From an uncultured Muribaculaceae bacterium (lineage in GTDB: Bacteria > Bacteroidota > Bacteroidia > Bacteroidales > Muribaculaceae), in contig CAJTZS010000004.1 in assembly GCA_910584055.1 (NCBI GenBank), positions 62,001 to 126,000 on the forward strand: 64,000 nucleotides of DNA, given 5' to 3'. A model generated the notes under the pieces. The model had not been told where the DNA came from, did not search any database, and saw only the letters and a program-made list of their open reading frames with translations. A program made the position numbers and the translations under genes. Each line of letters begins with the position of its first letter. The stretch's first letter is position 1. Below are positions 30,710 to 40,493 of the stretch, piece after piece.

Positions 30710-31723
30710 ATGGCTATCGACGTTAAATCCATCACTCAACTCATATCCGAGTTTCGCAAGTTGCAGACCAAAGACTCCATAACGCCGGAGTCATTGGGCT
30801 ACATTCTGCAACGCCTTGCCGACCTGCTCGCTACCGCCGGTACCTCGGAGACGGTCAACAGCATTCAGACATTGCTCAACGGCTTCAAGGCCGCAGGTCA
30901 GGCGGTCGTGTCGCTCCAACAGGGCGCGGCCGACCGCAATAATATCCTTGCCAACATCAAGACCGTTGACCTCGGCAACGGCTCTATCGGCAATGCCACA
31001 AACCATCTTTTCATACAACAGGCGACTACCGAACGAGCCGGGGCAATGCGGGCGCAACAGGTTACTGACCTTAACAACGCCCGACGTGCCGTCGCCGATA
31101 TTCAAAAAATTCTCGAAACGGTTCAAGCCAAACTCGGCTTGACCGAGGGAAACAAGGGCTTGTATAACAACGCCCAAATCCAAGTAACAGTCCAGGCAGG
31201 GGAACTTCGGATGTTGGGTGCGCAGCAACTCATAGCCGACGGTTACGTTCCTTACCTTTTCCGACTCACGCGCAAGCGCAACCAGTGGGGCGATAAAGTC
31301 GCCATCGAAGCCGGTGCCGCGCCTAAGAAATATTGCGCCGTCCGCAAAGGATGGAACCTTTACGGCTCTGTCTATTCCATATCCATCGCCTCGGACAACA
31401 CAATCTCCTTCTCCACAAATCCGCACTCGCATCAGAGTCAGAAAGCCATCGGATATTCCTCGGCTCCTGACACGCTCGTTACGAGCTTCACCCGCAAGGA
31501 CGGCACACCGACCTTCGGGTGGGGGCGCTCGTCGGTCAAACTCGTTGACCGCAAGAGCACCGCCAAGAAGCACCGCATGATCCGACTGCGCTTCGCTATC
31601 GGATTCGCCAAGAAAATCATGCCGGGCCGCTCTCTCATTACCACGGCAAACCTCGTAAGCTCGCTCGCCGAGTTCTCGCTTATCTACAATCCATCAACCA
31701 AGACATGGCACTTCGGGAAGTAA
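30710..31723 (+). CDS. Tail-fibre-like phage protein
   Basis: A 337-residue protein. The N-terminal 140 residues are a helical rod (MAIDVKSITQLISEFRKLQT, ILQRLADLLATAGTSETVNS and AVADIQKILETVQAKL). The C-terminal half is beta-rich (QIQVTVQAGELRMLGAQQLI, then YVPYLFRLTRKRN), a layout typical of host-binding fibres. I infer an adsorption protein. It has its own promoter. A run of hairpins and short repeats follows the stop. Confidence 0.6.
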   Translation: MAIDVKSITQLISEFRKLQTKDSITPESLGYILQRLADLLATAGTSETVNSIQTLLNGFKAAGQAVVSLQQGAADRNNILANIKTVDLGNGSIGNATNHLFIQQATTERAGAMRAQQVTDLNNARRAVADIQKILETVQAKLGLTEGNKGLYNNAQIQVTVQAGELRMLGAQQLIADGYVPYLFRLTRKRNQWGDKVAIEAGAAPKKYCAVRKGWNLYGSVYSISIASDNTISFSTNPHSHQSQKAIGYSSAPDTLVTSFTRKDGTPTFGWGRSSVKLVDRKSTAKKHRMIRLRFAIGFAKKIMPGRSLITTANLVSSLAEFSLIYNPSTKTWHFGK

Positions 31724-31817
31724 ACACCAAACATTTCGTGCCAGTGAGCGCAGAGCGGAGCTTGCTCCGGCTATGCCGAGCACAGCCGAAATCGATGGAG
31801 CGTAGCTCCATAAAAAA

Positions 31818-31947
31818 GATAGCCCTTGCGGTAAAGACCGCAAGGGGAATGCTATCCATTAAACTTCTTCCTGATAGCCCGACTGAAATCGCGGGGAGTG
31901 CTATCACACATACTTCGACACAGATAGCCCAAAAGGGAAATGCTATC
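31818..31947 (+). repeat. Three hairpins with a common base
   Basis: Hairpins at 31818-31856, 31873-31905 and 31923-31947 all begin GATAGCCC and end GGG-RRTGCTATC or a one-base variant. The upper parts differ: TTGCGG/CCGCAA in the first, a short CGA/TCG region in the second, and only AAAA in the third. Confidence 0.8.
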
Positions 31948-31959
31948 CCGCATCTGACA

Positions 31960-32095
31960 GAGGTACACGGTTCACTTAGCTTGGTTTCACATCGTCGAGA
32001 GGTATCCGGTTTATATGAGCTTGTTTTTACTTGGTTGCAGAGGTATTCGGGTACATTAGCTTGGCTTTACATTCGTTGAGAGGTGTCCGGTTTTG
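31960..32095 (+). repeat. Short direct repeats, about four units
   Basis: GAGGTAYCCGGTT-like starts recur near 31970, 32000, 32040 and 32080, with TTAGCTTGG and TTTACATTCGTTGAGAGG-like parts between them. Together with the hairpins this fills the 450-base gap between the fibre and lysis genes; no gene is seen there. Confidence 0.6.
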
Positions 32096-32175
32096 GTAGC
32101 GTGAAATAAACTTGTCTTTCAACGCAAAGTTACAAATAATTCTCCACATACACAACAGTTTAACTCACATTTTAT

Positions 32176-32433
32176 ATGGAAATTCGCAAACACAAACCAA
32201 CTGTTCAGTTGCTTGCCGCCGTCCTCCTGATTGTCGTTGGCTGCGGTCTGCTCATTGCCGGATTTTGTGTGCCGCCCCCCGGCGAAATCCATAATTCTGT
32301 CCTTGTCGCCTTCGGCGAGATTCTGACTTTCGCGGGGGCAGTGTTCGGCATGAAGTATCACTATCAGTACGGGCACCGCCCGTCCGATAGCCAAAATCAA
32401 TCCCATAATCCACAAGAACATGACAACCATTAA
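32176..32433 (+). CDS. Holin-like membrane protein
   Basis: An 85-residue protein with two hydrophobic segments (LLAAVLLIVVGCGLLIAGF, about 12-31; VLVAFGEILTFAGAVFGM, about 42-60) and a polar His/Asn-rich tail. Its stop overlaps the amidase gene by 14 bases. Size, two membrane spans and position before the endolysin fit a class II holin, which opens the inner membrane for lysis. Confidence 0.65.
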   Translation: MEIRKHKPTVQLLAAVLLIVVGCGLLIAGFCVPPPGEIHNSVLVAFGEILTFAGAVFGMKYHYQYGHRPSDSQNQSHNPQEHDNH

Positions 32434-33034
32434 GAAAGGAAGCAGGGGCGACGCGGTCGCAACCCTGCAACGGAAGCTCAACCTTATCGCAGACGGCATT
32501 TTTGGCGCGATCACCGACGAGGCGGTGCGCGACTTCCAAAAATCCCACGGTCTCGCTGTCGATGGCATAGTCGGTCCGAAGACCTGGGCGGCTCTGGGCA
32601 TCGGTTCGTTACCGAACACTCGCCGCATCGACAAGATAATCCTCCATTGCTCGGCTACGCCGGAGGGGAAGGATTTTACTGTCGAGCAAATCCGCCGGTG
32701 GCATCTTGCCCGCGGCTTCTCCGACATAGGCTATCACATCGTCATCTACCGCGACGGCTCTATCCACAAGGGCAGACCAATCGAACAGGTCGGCGCACAC
32801 ACCACAGGGCAGAACGCTCACTCTATCGGTATCTGCCTGATAGGTGGCTGTGCCGCAGACGGTAAAACGCCGAAGGACACTCGCACCGAAGCGCAGAGGG
32901 CCGCGCTTATCAAACTCGTTGCCGAGTTAAAGGCGAGCTATCCGTCGGCATCCGTCCACGGACACAACGAGTTCGCTGCAAAGGCTTGCCCTTCGTTCAA
33001 CGTCCAAAAAGAGCCTGAGCTATGCGGTCGCTGA
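32420..33034 (+). CDS. Endolysin: peptidoglycan-binding plus N-acetylmuramoyl-L-alanine amidase
   Basis: A 204-residue endolysin. Residues 1-60 are a PG_binding_1 domain (GDAVATLQRKLNLIADGIFG, VDGIVGPKTWAALG). Residues about 68-195 are an Amidase_2 domain with zinc ligands in IILHCSAT (His), GAHTTGQN (His) and KACPSF (Cys) and the RDGSIHKGRP strand. It cleaves the bond between MurNAc and L-Ala. It has no signal peptide, so it needs the holin. The next gene overlaps by 13 bases. Confidence 0.9.
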   Translation: MTTIKKGSRGDAVATLQRKLNLIADGIFGAITDEAVRDFQKSHGLAVDGIVGPKTWAALGIGSLPNTRRIDKIILHCSATPEGKDFTVEQIRRWHLARGFSDIGYHIVIYRDGSIHKGRPIEQVGAHTTGQNAHSIGICLIGGCAADGKTPKDTRTEAQRAALIKLVAELKASYPSASVHGHNEFAAKACPSFNVQKEPELCGR

Positions 33035-33480
33035 TTCTTCTCCTGGCGCTGGCACTCATAACTTCGTGCCGCTCCCACAAGGAACTGCAACAGGATAAAT
33101 CCCTCGCAGTCGATTCAGTCGCCCGGTCGGAGCATCACCGCACAATCGCCACGATTGACTCGCTGATGCACTCTACATCTTTCGACTTCGACACCCTCGA
33201 AGTCCAAGTAGAGCGTCCGACGGCATACGCCGAGAAGCCGGAGGTTATTCGGCTGAAAGCCACAAAGGGGCGCGTCATAGATCAGCGGCGTGTTCAGAGA
33301 AATCAAGTCGAAGCCTACAATCAGCTCGATACGGTAGCGTATAAGAAATCCGCTGCCGAGGCTTCAACGGAACACACCGCCACAACGCGCCTCTATAATC
33401 CGCCTAACGGCACGGCAGTAGCCATCATCACAATACTTGTGATAGGCTGCCTAATCTACGTTTTCTATCGAAAACGCTGA
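33022..33480 (+). CDS. Spanin-like lysis lipoprotein
   Basis: A 152-residue protein with an N-terminal lipoprotein signal (MRSLILLLALALITSC), a charged central region and a C-terminal membrane segment (VAIITILVIGCLIYVFYRKR). A lipid at one end and a membrane span at the other is the design of a unimolecular spanin, linking outer and inner membranes for the last step of lysis. Position right after the endolysin supports this. I cannot rule out a simple membrane protein. Confidence 0.6.
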   Translation: MRSLILLLALALITSCRSHKELQQDKSLAVDSVARSEHHRTIATIDSLMHSTSFDFDTLEVQVERPTAYAEKPEVIRLKATKGRVIDQRRVQRNQVEAYNQLDTVAYKKSAAEASTEHTATTRLYNPPNGTAVAIITILVIGCLIYVFYRKR

Positions 33481-35813
33481 CATTCAACACGCACAGAGTA
33501 GAAGTTTTTTTCATAAGTTGCAAGGCGAGTTGCCCGTGAGGGTAGCTCGTTTTGTTTGTAGCGTTCATCTTTTCCGACCCGCCCGGCTGGTGGCGAATGT
33601 CGGCCATACTGACCTCAATACGTTCTCCGTTTGCTGCCTACATCCTTCCAAGTCCGAGCATCGTTGGTCGTAGGTTACGCCTTGCTCCACTTACGACTAA
33701 CGACCGCTTCGGTTTTCGGGGCGATAGAGTGACATACCTTTCCGCTCACGCCCCTTCCTCCACAAGCCCCGCAGGGCAGTTCCGTCAGGGTCATTCCGAG
33801 CCTCCGTTCATCGACCTTTGGTCGCTTTGCTCCGCAAAGAAACTCCCGGCTCTCCATTCGTGGCTCCCAAGGCAATCACACTATCTTTGACGGCTACGTT
33901 CCCGCTTTCCGCCGCCACCACTCCTTCGTCGTGGTGTTGGCCCGCTTCACTCCGCTGTCAACCCGAAACCTCCGCTTGCTTTTCCGACTTGTAAGGACAG
34001 GCATCTGCACTCCGTTCTCCAATCGGCACACTGCCGCCATTCGCCACCATCCTCCCACCCGAAAGAGGACTGATGAACGCACGGTGTTTCAGCCGGTGGC
34101 ACTCACCGTTATACTACGCCCAAGGGCAGAGAGGATTATACGCCGTGAGCGGAATATCGTCGGCTTATGTGTCGGCCCCACCCGGAATGTGGCTCTCGCA
34201 ATGGCATTTGACCGCTCATTACGTCGGTCGCTTGCATCCCAATACATTGTCGGCTCCGAGCATCTTTGTTCACGGCTACGCTTCTCTCCGCTGTGAATAA
34301 AGACCGCTTCGGCCTTCCGGGGCGATAGATTGCGCCCTCCGGTCTCTCCGTCCCTCCGTGACTTCCCTCGCTCGCTGCGGGTTCACTACGGGGTCGCTCC
34401 CTTTGGTTACAAACTATCTTTGCCGATTCCACTCCGCTTGCCTCACCGACACCTCCGGCGAGCCTACGGTGTCGGTGCGCTACGTTACATTGTCAACCCG
34501 GAAACCTCCGCTTGCTTTTCCGAGCCGCCAACGCCGGGCTGCTGCGTTCCATCCTTCATTCACACAGTGCATTTTCGGCTGCACTCGGCATAGTCAAGCG
34601 AGCTTGCCTCTGCTCTCGTTGGCACGAAAATTCGCACGGATGCCACACTTCAAGCCACGTTCCTCCCACCCATAGAGGATGATGCCGCCGACATTCTGAC
34701 GCACACGGCTACCTTCGTCTATCGTCTGCGACGCCGCGCTACGCTTATATCACGCCCAAGGGCAGAGAGGATAGACCGCTGCCGGCCGATGTCAAGGGCA
34801 ATGTTATCGACCCCACCCGGTAACCGGCTTTGCCGCTTTGCTCCGCAAAGAATGTGGAGATTGCCGTCTTAACGAACACTCCCTCCGTCAGTCGTTTGCG
34901 TCCCCAGTCATCGGCGACCCCGAGCATCTTTGTTCACGGCTGCGCTTCTCTCCGCTGTGAATAAAGACCGCTTCGGCCTTCGGGTCGATAGATTGCGCCC
35001 TCCGGCTTGCCCTCCGCTTTTCCCCGACACCGCTCCTTCGTCACGGTGTCGGGCGCGTATGTCTGCACCTATGGTTACAAACTATCTTTGACGGCTACAC
35101 TTTCGCTATCCCCGACACCTCCGGCAAGCCTACGGTGTCGGCCCGCTTCCGTTCCGCTGTCAACCCGAAACCTCCGCTTGCTTTTCCGGCTCGTCGATGC
35201 CATGCCGCTGCTCTCCGTCCTCCGGTCGGCGCGAGCCGTCAGTCTCCACGTTCCTCCCACCCATAGAGGATGTTGCCCTTGCCATTCAGTCAGTCGGCTC
35301 CCTTCATTCATCGTCTGCGACGCATAGCCCCACGCCTCCTTCGTCGGCTCCCCAGGCCCCGATGGTCGATACGCCGATGCACTCACTTCACTTCGGCAGA
35401 CGGCCAACCGCTTATGTCAACTTCGAGTGGCCTCCGGCGCACGGCGCGGAGGGGTCGGCTAACTCTCAAACCGCAAGCGGATTTTAGAGATAGCCTGTCG
35501 GTGGACTGCGTCAACCGACACCCCTCTGCGCTGTTCACTCCAAGCCGCCAACGCTCCTTTGGCTGTCTCACCTCCGTTACGCGCAACATCGTCATCACCG
35601 CCCATCGCCACATTCAGCCCCTCGACTTGATAGGTGTATCTGCGTCAAGGGAGAGCGGTGCTGTCGTGTGCGTTGAAATCCGCGAGCGGAATTTCTACGC
35701 GCACGGCAGCGATTTTACCGCGCATCGGTGGGGGTGGCTCTGCATATTCCGAGGGAGAGCGAGGGGGGAGCGCAAAAATGACGTTCAGCGCGGTGGGGGG
35801 TGTGCAAAGCCCC
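33481..35813. repeat. Gene-free region of three long imperfect tandem units
   Basis: A block M (a hairpin around TACGCTTCTCTCC, then GACCGCTTCGG and GGCGATAGA) starts near 33667, 34269 and 34933. A block N (ACTATCTTTG-CGGCTAC, then a GACACC/GGTGTC-type hairpin, then AACCTCCGCTTGCTTTTCCG) starts near 33879, 34405 and 35072. Stems differ between units but stay paired. Steps of 602 and 664 bases are not multiples of three, and all six frames are broken, so a long non-coding or decayed region is more likely than a gene. Confidence 0.65.
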
Positions 35814-35833
35814 TACGGGGGCAAGCCCCCGTA
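35814..35833 (+). repeat. GC-rich hairpin
   Basis: TACGGGGGC-AA-GCCCCCGTA, a perfect 9-bp stem with a two-base centre, inside a G/C-rich stretch before the tape-measure gene. No T run follows. Confidence 0.5.
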
Positions 35834-35862
35834 ACCCCCAACTCCCTCATTCTTCGGTCGTT

Positions 35863-35921
35863 GCATCTCGCAACCCGCTACAAATCGAAGATATTTGTAG
35901 AACGGGACCCGCGCGAGATGC
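35863..35921 (+). promoter_or_regulatory. Three-tier hairpin upstream of the tape-measure gene
   Basis: GCATCTCGC/GCGAGATGC, then CCCG/CGGG, then CTACAAAT/ATTTGTAG, nested with small internal loops. It is the most regular structure in the region and lies about 255 bases before the tape-measure ATG. A structured leader or small RNA is possible. No known family recognised. Confidence 0.6.
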
Positions 35922-36176
35922 CCAATTTGCCTGAAAGTCAAATTTTTAAGGCTTGATTTCAACGGGGCCCATCGGCTGGCAGCCGCCCATCAAAATCAAG
36001 GCCGGTTCGTTCCTTCCCGGCACCCTCCCGTCGAGGCAGTTCCTCCTACGACAGTACGCCCCAAGTCGGCCCTGTATCCTGCCCGACACCAACCCTGTAC
36101 GTCTTTTCCAGTACGAAAAGCCATGGCGATATTTGCAGGGAACACCTACAAATATCGTATTCAACACCAAGGAATT

Positions 36177-39100
36177 ATGGCTAATTATACATCAACCGCC
36201 AATGTCATCCTTTCCGTCAACGGCAAGCAAGCACAGAAGATGCTTACTCAGCTCGAAAAGGATGCCCACCGTCTGGAGAAGCAGATAGCGAGAGCCGCTA
36301 CTGCCGGAGATAAAGCCACGATGAAGAAACTCCAGCGTGAGCTGAACCAAACCCGAAAGGTCATAGAGCAGTTGAAGGGCTCCGCCGCTTCGGTCGACAA
36401 TGTTCTGCATCGCCTTGACTCGGCATCTCCCAAGGAACTGAACCGTACCTTGAAGACCTTGCAACAGCAACTCAACGGCATTCAGCGCGGCACCGCCGCG
36501 TGGGATGCCCATGTTGCCAAGATCAAGGCTGTTAAGGCAGAACTGCAACGTGTCAATGCCACAATGACGACCCAACGCTCGCTGTGGGACCGCATGAATA
36601 TTTGGCTCAATAACTGTCAGACCGCACTTCTCGGCATCGGCGCCGCCATTACGGGTCTCGTAATGGCCGGACGCAAGGCTGTCAACGCCTTCGCCGAAAT
36701 GGACGAGCAGCTTGCCAATACCCGAAAGTACACGGGTATGTCAGTCGAGGATGTCAACAAACTCAACGATGCCTTCAAGCGCATGGACACGCGCACACCT
36801 CGCGAGAAGCTGAACGAACTCGCTCAGGAGGCCGGACGTCTCGGTAAGAATACCTTGGAGTCCGTTCAAGGCTACGTCGAGGCCGCCGACATTATCAATG
36901 TGGCGCTCGTCGATCTTGGCGCAGGTGCCACACAGACCATCGCCAAGCTGACAAACATCTTCGGTGTCGAAGAAATGCTCGGCACGAAGGACGCCATGCT
37001 TGCCGTCGGTTCGACTGTCAATGTGCTTTCGCAGAACTGTACCGCCTCGAAGCCTTATCTCGTCGAGTTCGCTCAGCGAATGGCCGGTATCGGCTCTCAG
37101 GCGGGCCTCACCATCCCGCAGATTTTGGCTTTCGGTGCCGTGCTCGATGCCAACGGTCAGAAGGTGGAGATGTCGGCGACTGCTATCCAAAAGGTCATTA
37201 TGAACCTTGCCAACAAGAACCAGGAGTTTGCAGCCCGTCTCGGTCTTGATGCCTCCAAGCTTAACGAAACGTTGAAGCACTCTGCTAAAGACGGTCTGCT
37301 TATGTTCCTCGAAGCCTTGCAGAGGATGGGTCAGGACGTGGGATTCGAGAATGCCACGCTCACGCTCGCACCTGCCTTCAAGGATATGGGACTCGATGCG
37401 GCGCGTGTGTCGCAGGTGCTCTCCACACTTGCCATGCACCTTGACGAGGTGAAGTGGCAGATGGGCGAGGCTGACAAGGCTTTCAACGAGGCTTCTTCGG
37501 CTACCCACGAGTATGAAATCTTCAACAACACAGCCCAGGCCGCCATCGACAAGGCTCGTAAGCGCGTGGGCGAACTTGCTATCGAACTCGGAGAAAAACT
37601 TTATCCCGTTATGAAGCATATCTATACTTCATCGGGTATTTTCCTCCGTGTTCTCAATGTGCTTGTTGACTTCTTCATCAAGTACCGCCGTGAGATTGTG
37701 ACGCTGACGGTCTGCATCGCGGCCTATAATGTCACGATGCTTATCTACAACACCCGGACGGCTATGGCTACCAGAATGACCACTTTGTGGCATGGTGCCA
37801 TCAAGCTGTGCCAGGGCATCATTCCGGCGCTCCGCATCCTGATTGTGCCGTTGATCAATACCATTCAGTATTTCACCAACGGCCTCGAAGTCAACTACGC
37901 CATGCAGCAGCGTTGGCGCAAGTCTATGGAGGCGATGAAGTTTTCCTCGTGGGTAGGTCTTATCCTCGCTGTGGCCGGTGCTATCTATGCTGTCGGCAGC
38001 CGTATGAAGGATGCCGCCGAGGAAGCAGAACGCGCCCGCAAGGAGGCAGAGGAATTTAAGAAGAAACTTACAGACCTCGACGAGGCTTCCTCGCAGTATT
38101 CAGCCAAGGAGATTGACCGCCTCGACGCGCTTTATAAAGCGGCTACGGATGAAGCGAAGTCAACCGACGAGCGCAAGAAAGCGGCTGAACGTCTGCAAGC
38201 ATTATACCCCGACTATTTCAAGAATATGTCGGTGGAGGAAATAATGCTCGGCAAGACCAAGACAGCATACGACCAACTCCGCAACTCCATCATCGAAGTG
38301 GCCCGCGCCCGTGCCGCCGCTGCCAAAATCGAGGAAAACGAGAAGGAGTTGCTGACTTTGGAACAACAGGCTCCCGGACTACAGGCCGACCGCGACCGTA
38401 AACGCCAGGTGTATAACGAATCCCTCGCCGAGTATAACCGCAACGCAGAGGCAGGTATGAATACACCCATGTTGCCCGGAGCAGCATACGGCTACCATGT
38501 GTCAAACAAGAATATAAACCTCGACAGTCAACGTGCGGCATACGAGGCGGCTGAACGTGCATATACACAGAATCAGACCCGACAGCGGCAAATCAACGAG
38601 GCAAATCAGTTCCTTCGCGATAAATATAAAATTTCCGCAGAGGCTCTTATGGAGCCGGAGGAACCGAATATACCTACTGACTTCGGAGGTGGCGGAGGTG
38701 GTGGAGGCGCCACCAACGGCTCCGCTGGCTCCGAAGATAAGTTTGCCGCTGAAAGGGACTGGCGCGAGCAGATGGAGGCTTCGGCCCGTATCAGTTACGC
38801 CACCGGCGAAACTGACTACATCCGCTACACGGAGGAAATGGACCGAATCGCTGTCGAGTTCTACGAGAAGCAACTTCTTCACACTGACCTCACGGAAACA
38901 GAGCGGCTAAAAATAACCGCTGAGTGGCGCGAGGCGCAGCGTAAGCAAGCCGAACATGCCTCTGCCGGTGTTCTCAAAGATGAAGAAATTCGATACAATC
39001 AGCAGCTTGCCGAATTGAAGCAGTTTTACATCGACGGCTCTATCTCCGCCGAAACTTATCAGATCCGGACGGAGGAAGCCGAAATCGAACATCAGAATAA

Positions 39101-40493
39101 ACTCGTCAAGATAGCTCAAGAGGCTAACAAGGAGCAGGTCGAGTCCGAAAACGAAGCCTACGAGCAGCGTAAGACCGAACTTGACCGGCAACTTGCCGAG
39201 GGTATAATTACCCAAGAGCAGTACAACGAAACAATCCAACAGTTGGAACGCGCCCATCAGCGAAGACTCGCTGAAATTCGCAGTCAGCAGTTGGAGGCTG
39301 AAAAGCGTTTACAGTCGTTACTCATAACTCAGATGCAGCGCAAACAGCAAGAACGTGAAACACTCGAAGCCAAGTACGCCTCGATGAAAAAGGACTACTT
39401 CGGCGACAATCCCCAAGAGGCACAGGCCAAGTATGATGCCGACCTCGCTCTGCTGAAAGTGGTCTATGACCGCGAGATTGCCGCCGCCGGAGACAATGCC
39501 GCAGAGAAACTGCGCATTGATGAAGCCTACGAGAAAGCGAAACTCGCTCTCAAAAAGAAGTACGGGCTTCTCTCCGAGGAAGATACCCGTAACGCCATGG
39601 AAAAGGGTATCGCCGATTCTATCGAATGGCTCAACTCCGACGGTGGTAAGGCTCTCACCGGCACTCTCGACACGCTTGTTTCGGGTATGTCTGCGGTATT
39701 CTCACAGTTATCTTCGCTCATGCAAGCGGAGCTTGATATTCAGACCGCCGCCATAAACAAGCGGTACGATGCCGAAATCAGCCGAGCCGAGGGTAACACC
39801 TACAAAGTTAAGAAACTCGAAAAGGACAAGGAGAAGGAAATCGCCAAGGCGAAGAAGGAGGCAAACCGCAAGATGTTCGCCATGCAGGTTATTCAAGCCG
39901 TGGCGCAGACGGCAACCAACGCCTTGAACGCCTACGGTTCCGCTGCCGCTATCCCCGTTGTCGGCTATATCCTGGCGCCAATCGCGGCGGCTATGGCCGT
40001 GGCCGCAGGTGCCATACAGATTGCCGCAATCAAGAAACAGCAACAGGCTTCCGAAGCCCAGGGTTATCAGTCGGGTGGCTTTACCCCGGAGGGTAAGCCT
40101 GATGAAGTGGCAGGTGTTGTTCACAAAGGGGAATGGGTCGCCTCACAGCGACTTGTCAATAATCCCCGAACCCGCCCATTGTTGGAGGCTCTGGACTATG
40201 CGCAGCGAACCAACACTATCGGCTCCATAACTGCCGCCGATGTGTCGCGCACGATTACTGCTCCCGCAGTCCTGGCCGCACAGCCTCAGGCCCCAACCGT
40301 GGTGAACAACACTTATACTTCTACGTCCGCTCCCTCGGACGATAGAATCGTCTCCGTGCTTGACCGCCTCGATTCAAGACTGAACGAGCCGTTTGTTACC
40401 GTGAACACCGTGTCCGGCGATCACGGCATACAACAGGCACAGGACGAGTACGACCGACTGATGAAGAACAAATCCCCTAAATCCAAGAAATAA
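36177..40493 (+). CDS. Phage tail tape measure protein
   Basis: A protein of about 1438 residues from the ATG at 36177 (MANYTSTANVILSVNGKQAQ), which follows AAGGAATT. Long coiled coils, a TP901-type core (FAEMDEQLANTRKYTGMSVE, MAGIGSQAGLTIPQILAFGA), membrane-like segments near residues 480-620, a glycine run (GGGGGGG) near residue 845, then long Glu/Gln-rich helices. The end has VHKGEWVASQRLVNNPRTRP, common in tape measures. It sets tail length and points to a long-tailed phage. The stop overlaps the next ATG by one base. Confidence 0.9.
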   Translation: MANYTSTANVILSVNGKQAQKMLTQLEKDAHRLEKQIARAATAGDKATMKKLQRELNQTRKVIEQLKGSAASVDNVLHRLDSASPKELNRTLKTLQQQLNGIQRGTAAWDAHVAKIKAVKAELQRVNATMTTQRSLWDRMNIWLNNCQTALLGIGAAITGLVMAGRKAVNAFAEMDEQLANTRKYTGMSVEDVNKLNDAFKRMDTRTPREKLNELAQEAGRLGKNTLESVQGYVEAADIINVALVDLGAGATQTIAKLTNIFGVEEMLGTKDAMLAVGSTVNVLSQNCTASKPYLVEFAQRMAGIGSQAGLTIPQILAFGAVLDANGQKVEMSATAIQKVIMNLANKNQEFAARLGLDASKLNETLKHSAKDGLLMFLEALQRMGQDVGFENATLTLAPAFKDMGLDAARVSQVLSTLAMHLDEVKWQMGEADKAFNEASSATHEYEIFNNTAQAAIDKARKRVGELAIELGEKLYPVMKHIYTSSGIFLRVLNVLVDFFIKYRREIVTLTVCIAAYNVTMLIYNTRTAMATRMTTLWHGAIKLCQGIIPALRILIVPLINTIQYFTNGLEVNYAMQQRWRKSMEAMKFSSWVGLILAVAGAIYAVGSRMKDAAEEAERARKEAEEFKKKLTDLDEASSQYSAKEIDRLDALYKAATDEAKSTDERKKAAERLQALYPDYFKNMSVEEIMLGKTKTAYDQLRNSIIEVARARAAAAKIEENEKELLTLEQQAPGLQADRDRKRQVYNESLAEYNRNAEAGMNTPMLPGAAYGYHVSNKNINLDSQRAAYEAAERAYTQNQTRQRQINEANQFLRDKYKISAEALMEPEEPNIPTDFGGGGGGGGATNGSAGSEDKFAAERDWREQMEASARISYATGETDYIRYTEEMDRIAVEFYEKQLLHTDLTETERLKITAEWREAQRKQAEHASAGVLKDEEIRYNQQLAELKQFYIDGSISAETYQIRTEEAEIEHQNKLVKIAQEANKEQVESENEAYEQRKTELDRQLAEGIITQEQYNETIQQLERAHQRRLAEIRSQQLEAEKRLQSLLITQMQRKQQERETLEAKYASMKKDYFGDNPQEAQAKYDADLALLKVVYDREIAAAGDNAAEKLRIDEAYEKAKLALKKKYGLLSEEDTRNAMEKGIADSIEWLNSDGGKALTGTLDTLVSGMSAVFSQLSSLMQAELDIQTAAINKRYDAEISRAEGNTYKVKKLEKDKEKEIAKAKKEANRKMFAMQVIQAVAQTATNALNAYGSAAAIPVVGYILAPIAAAMAVAAGAIQIAAIKKQQQASEAQGYQSGGFTPEGKPDEVAGVVHKGEWVASQRLVNNPRTRPLLEALDYAQRTNTIGSITAADVSRTITAPAVLAAQPQAPTVVNNTYTSTSAPSDDRIVSVLDRLDSRLNEPFVTVNTVSGDHGIQQAQDEYDRLMKNKSPKSKK

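Noticed and set aside
30710..31723. Major capsid protein
   Set aside because: A helical rod followed by a beta-rich end and its own promoter next to the lysis genes fit a fibre better than an HK97-type capsid.
35270..35956. 228-codon frame in the 33.5-36.2 kb region
   Set aside because: It is rich in Arg, Pro, Ser and His, does not keep its frame across the repeated units and has no start context.
36123..36176. Upstream extension of the tape-measure gene
   Set aside because: The ATG at 36177 begins a typical N-terminus and has better upstream context; the extra 18 residues look random.
35953..36288. Frame of 111 codons overlapping the tape-measure start
   Set aside because: Parts look protein-like, but it begins at a non-standard codon and overlaps the well-supported tape-measure gene in another frame.
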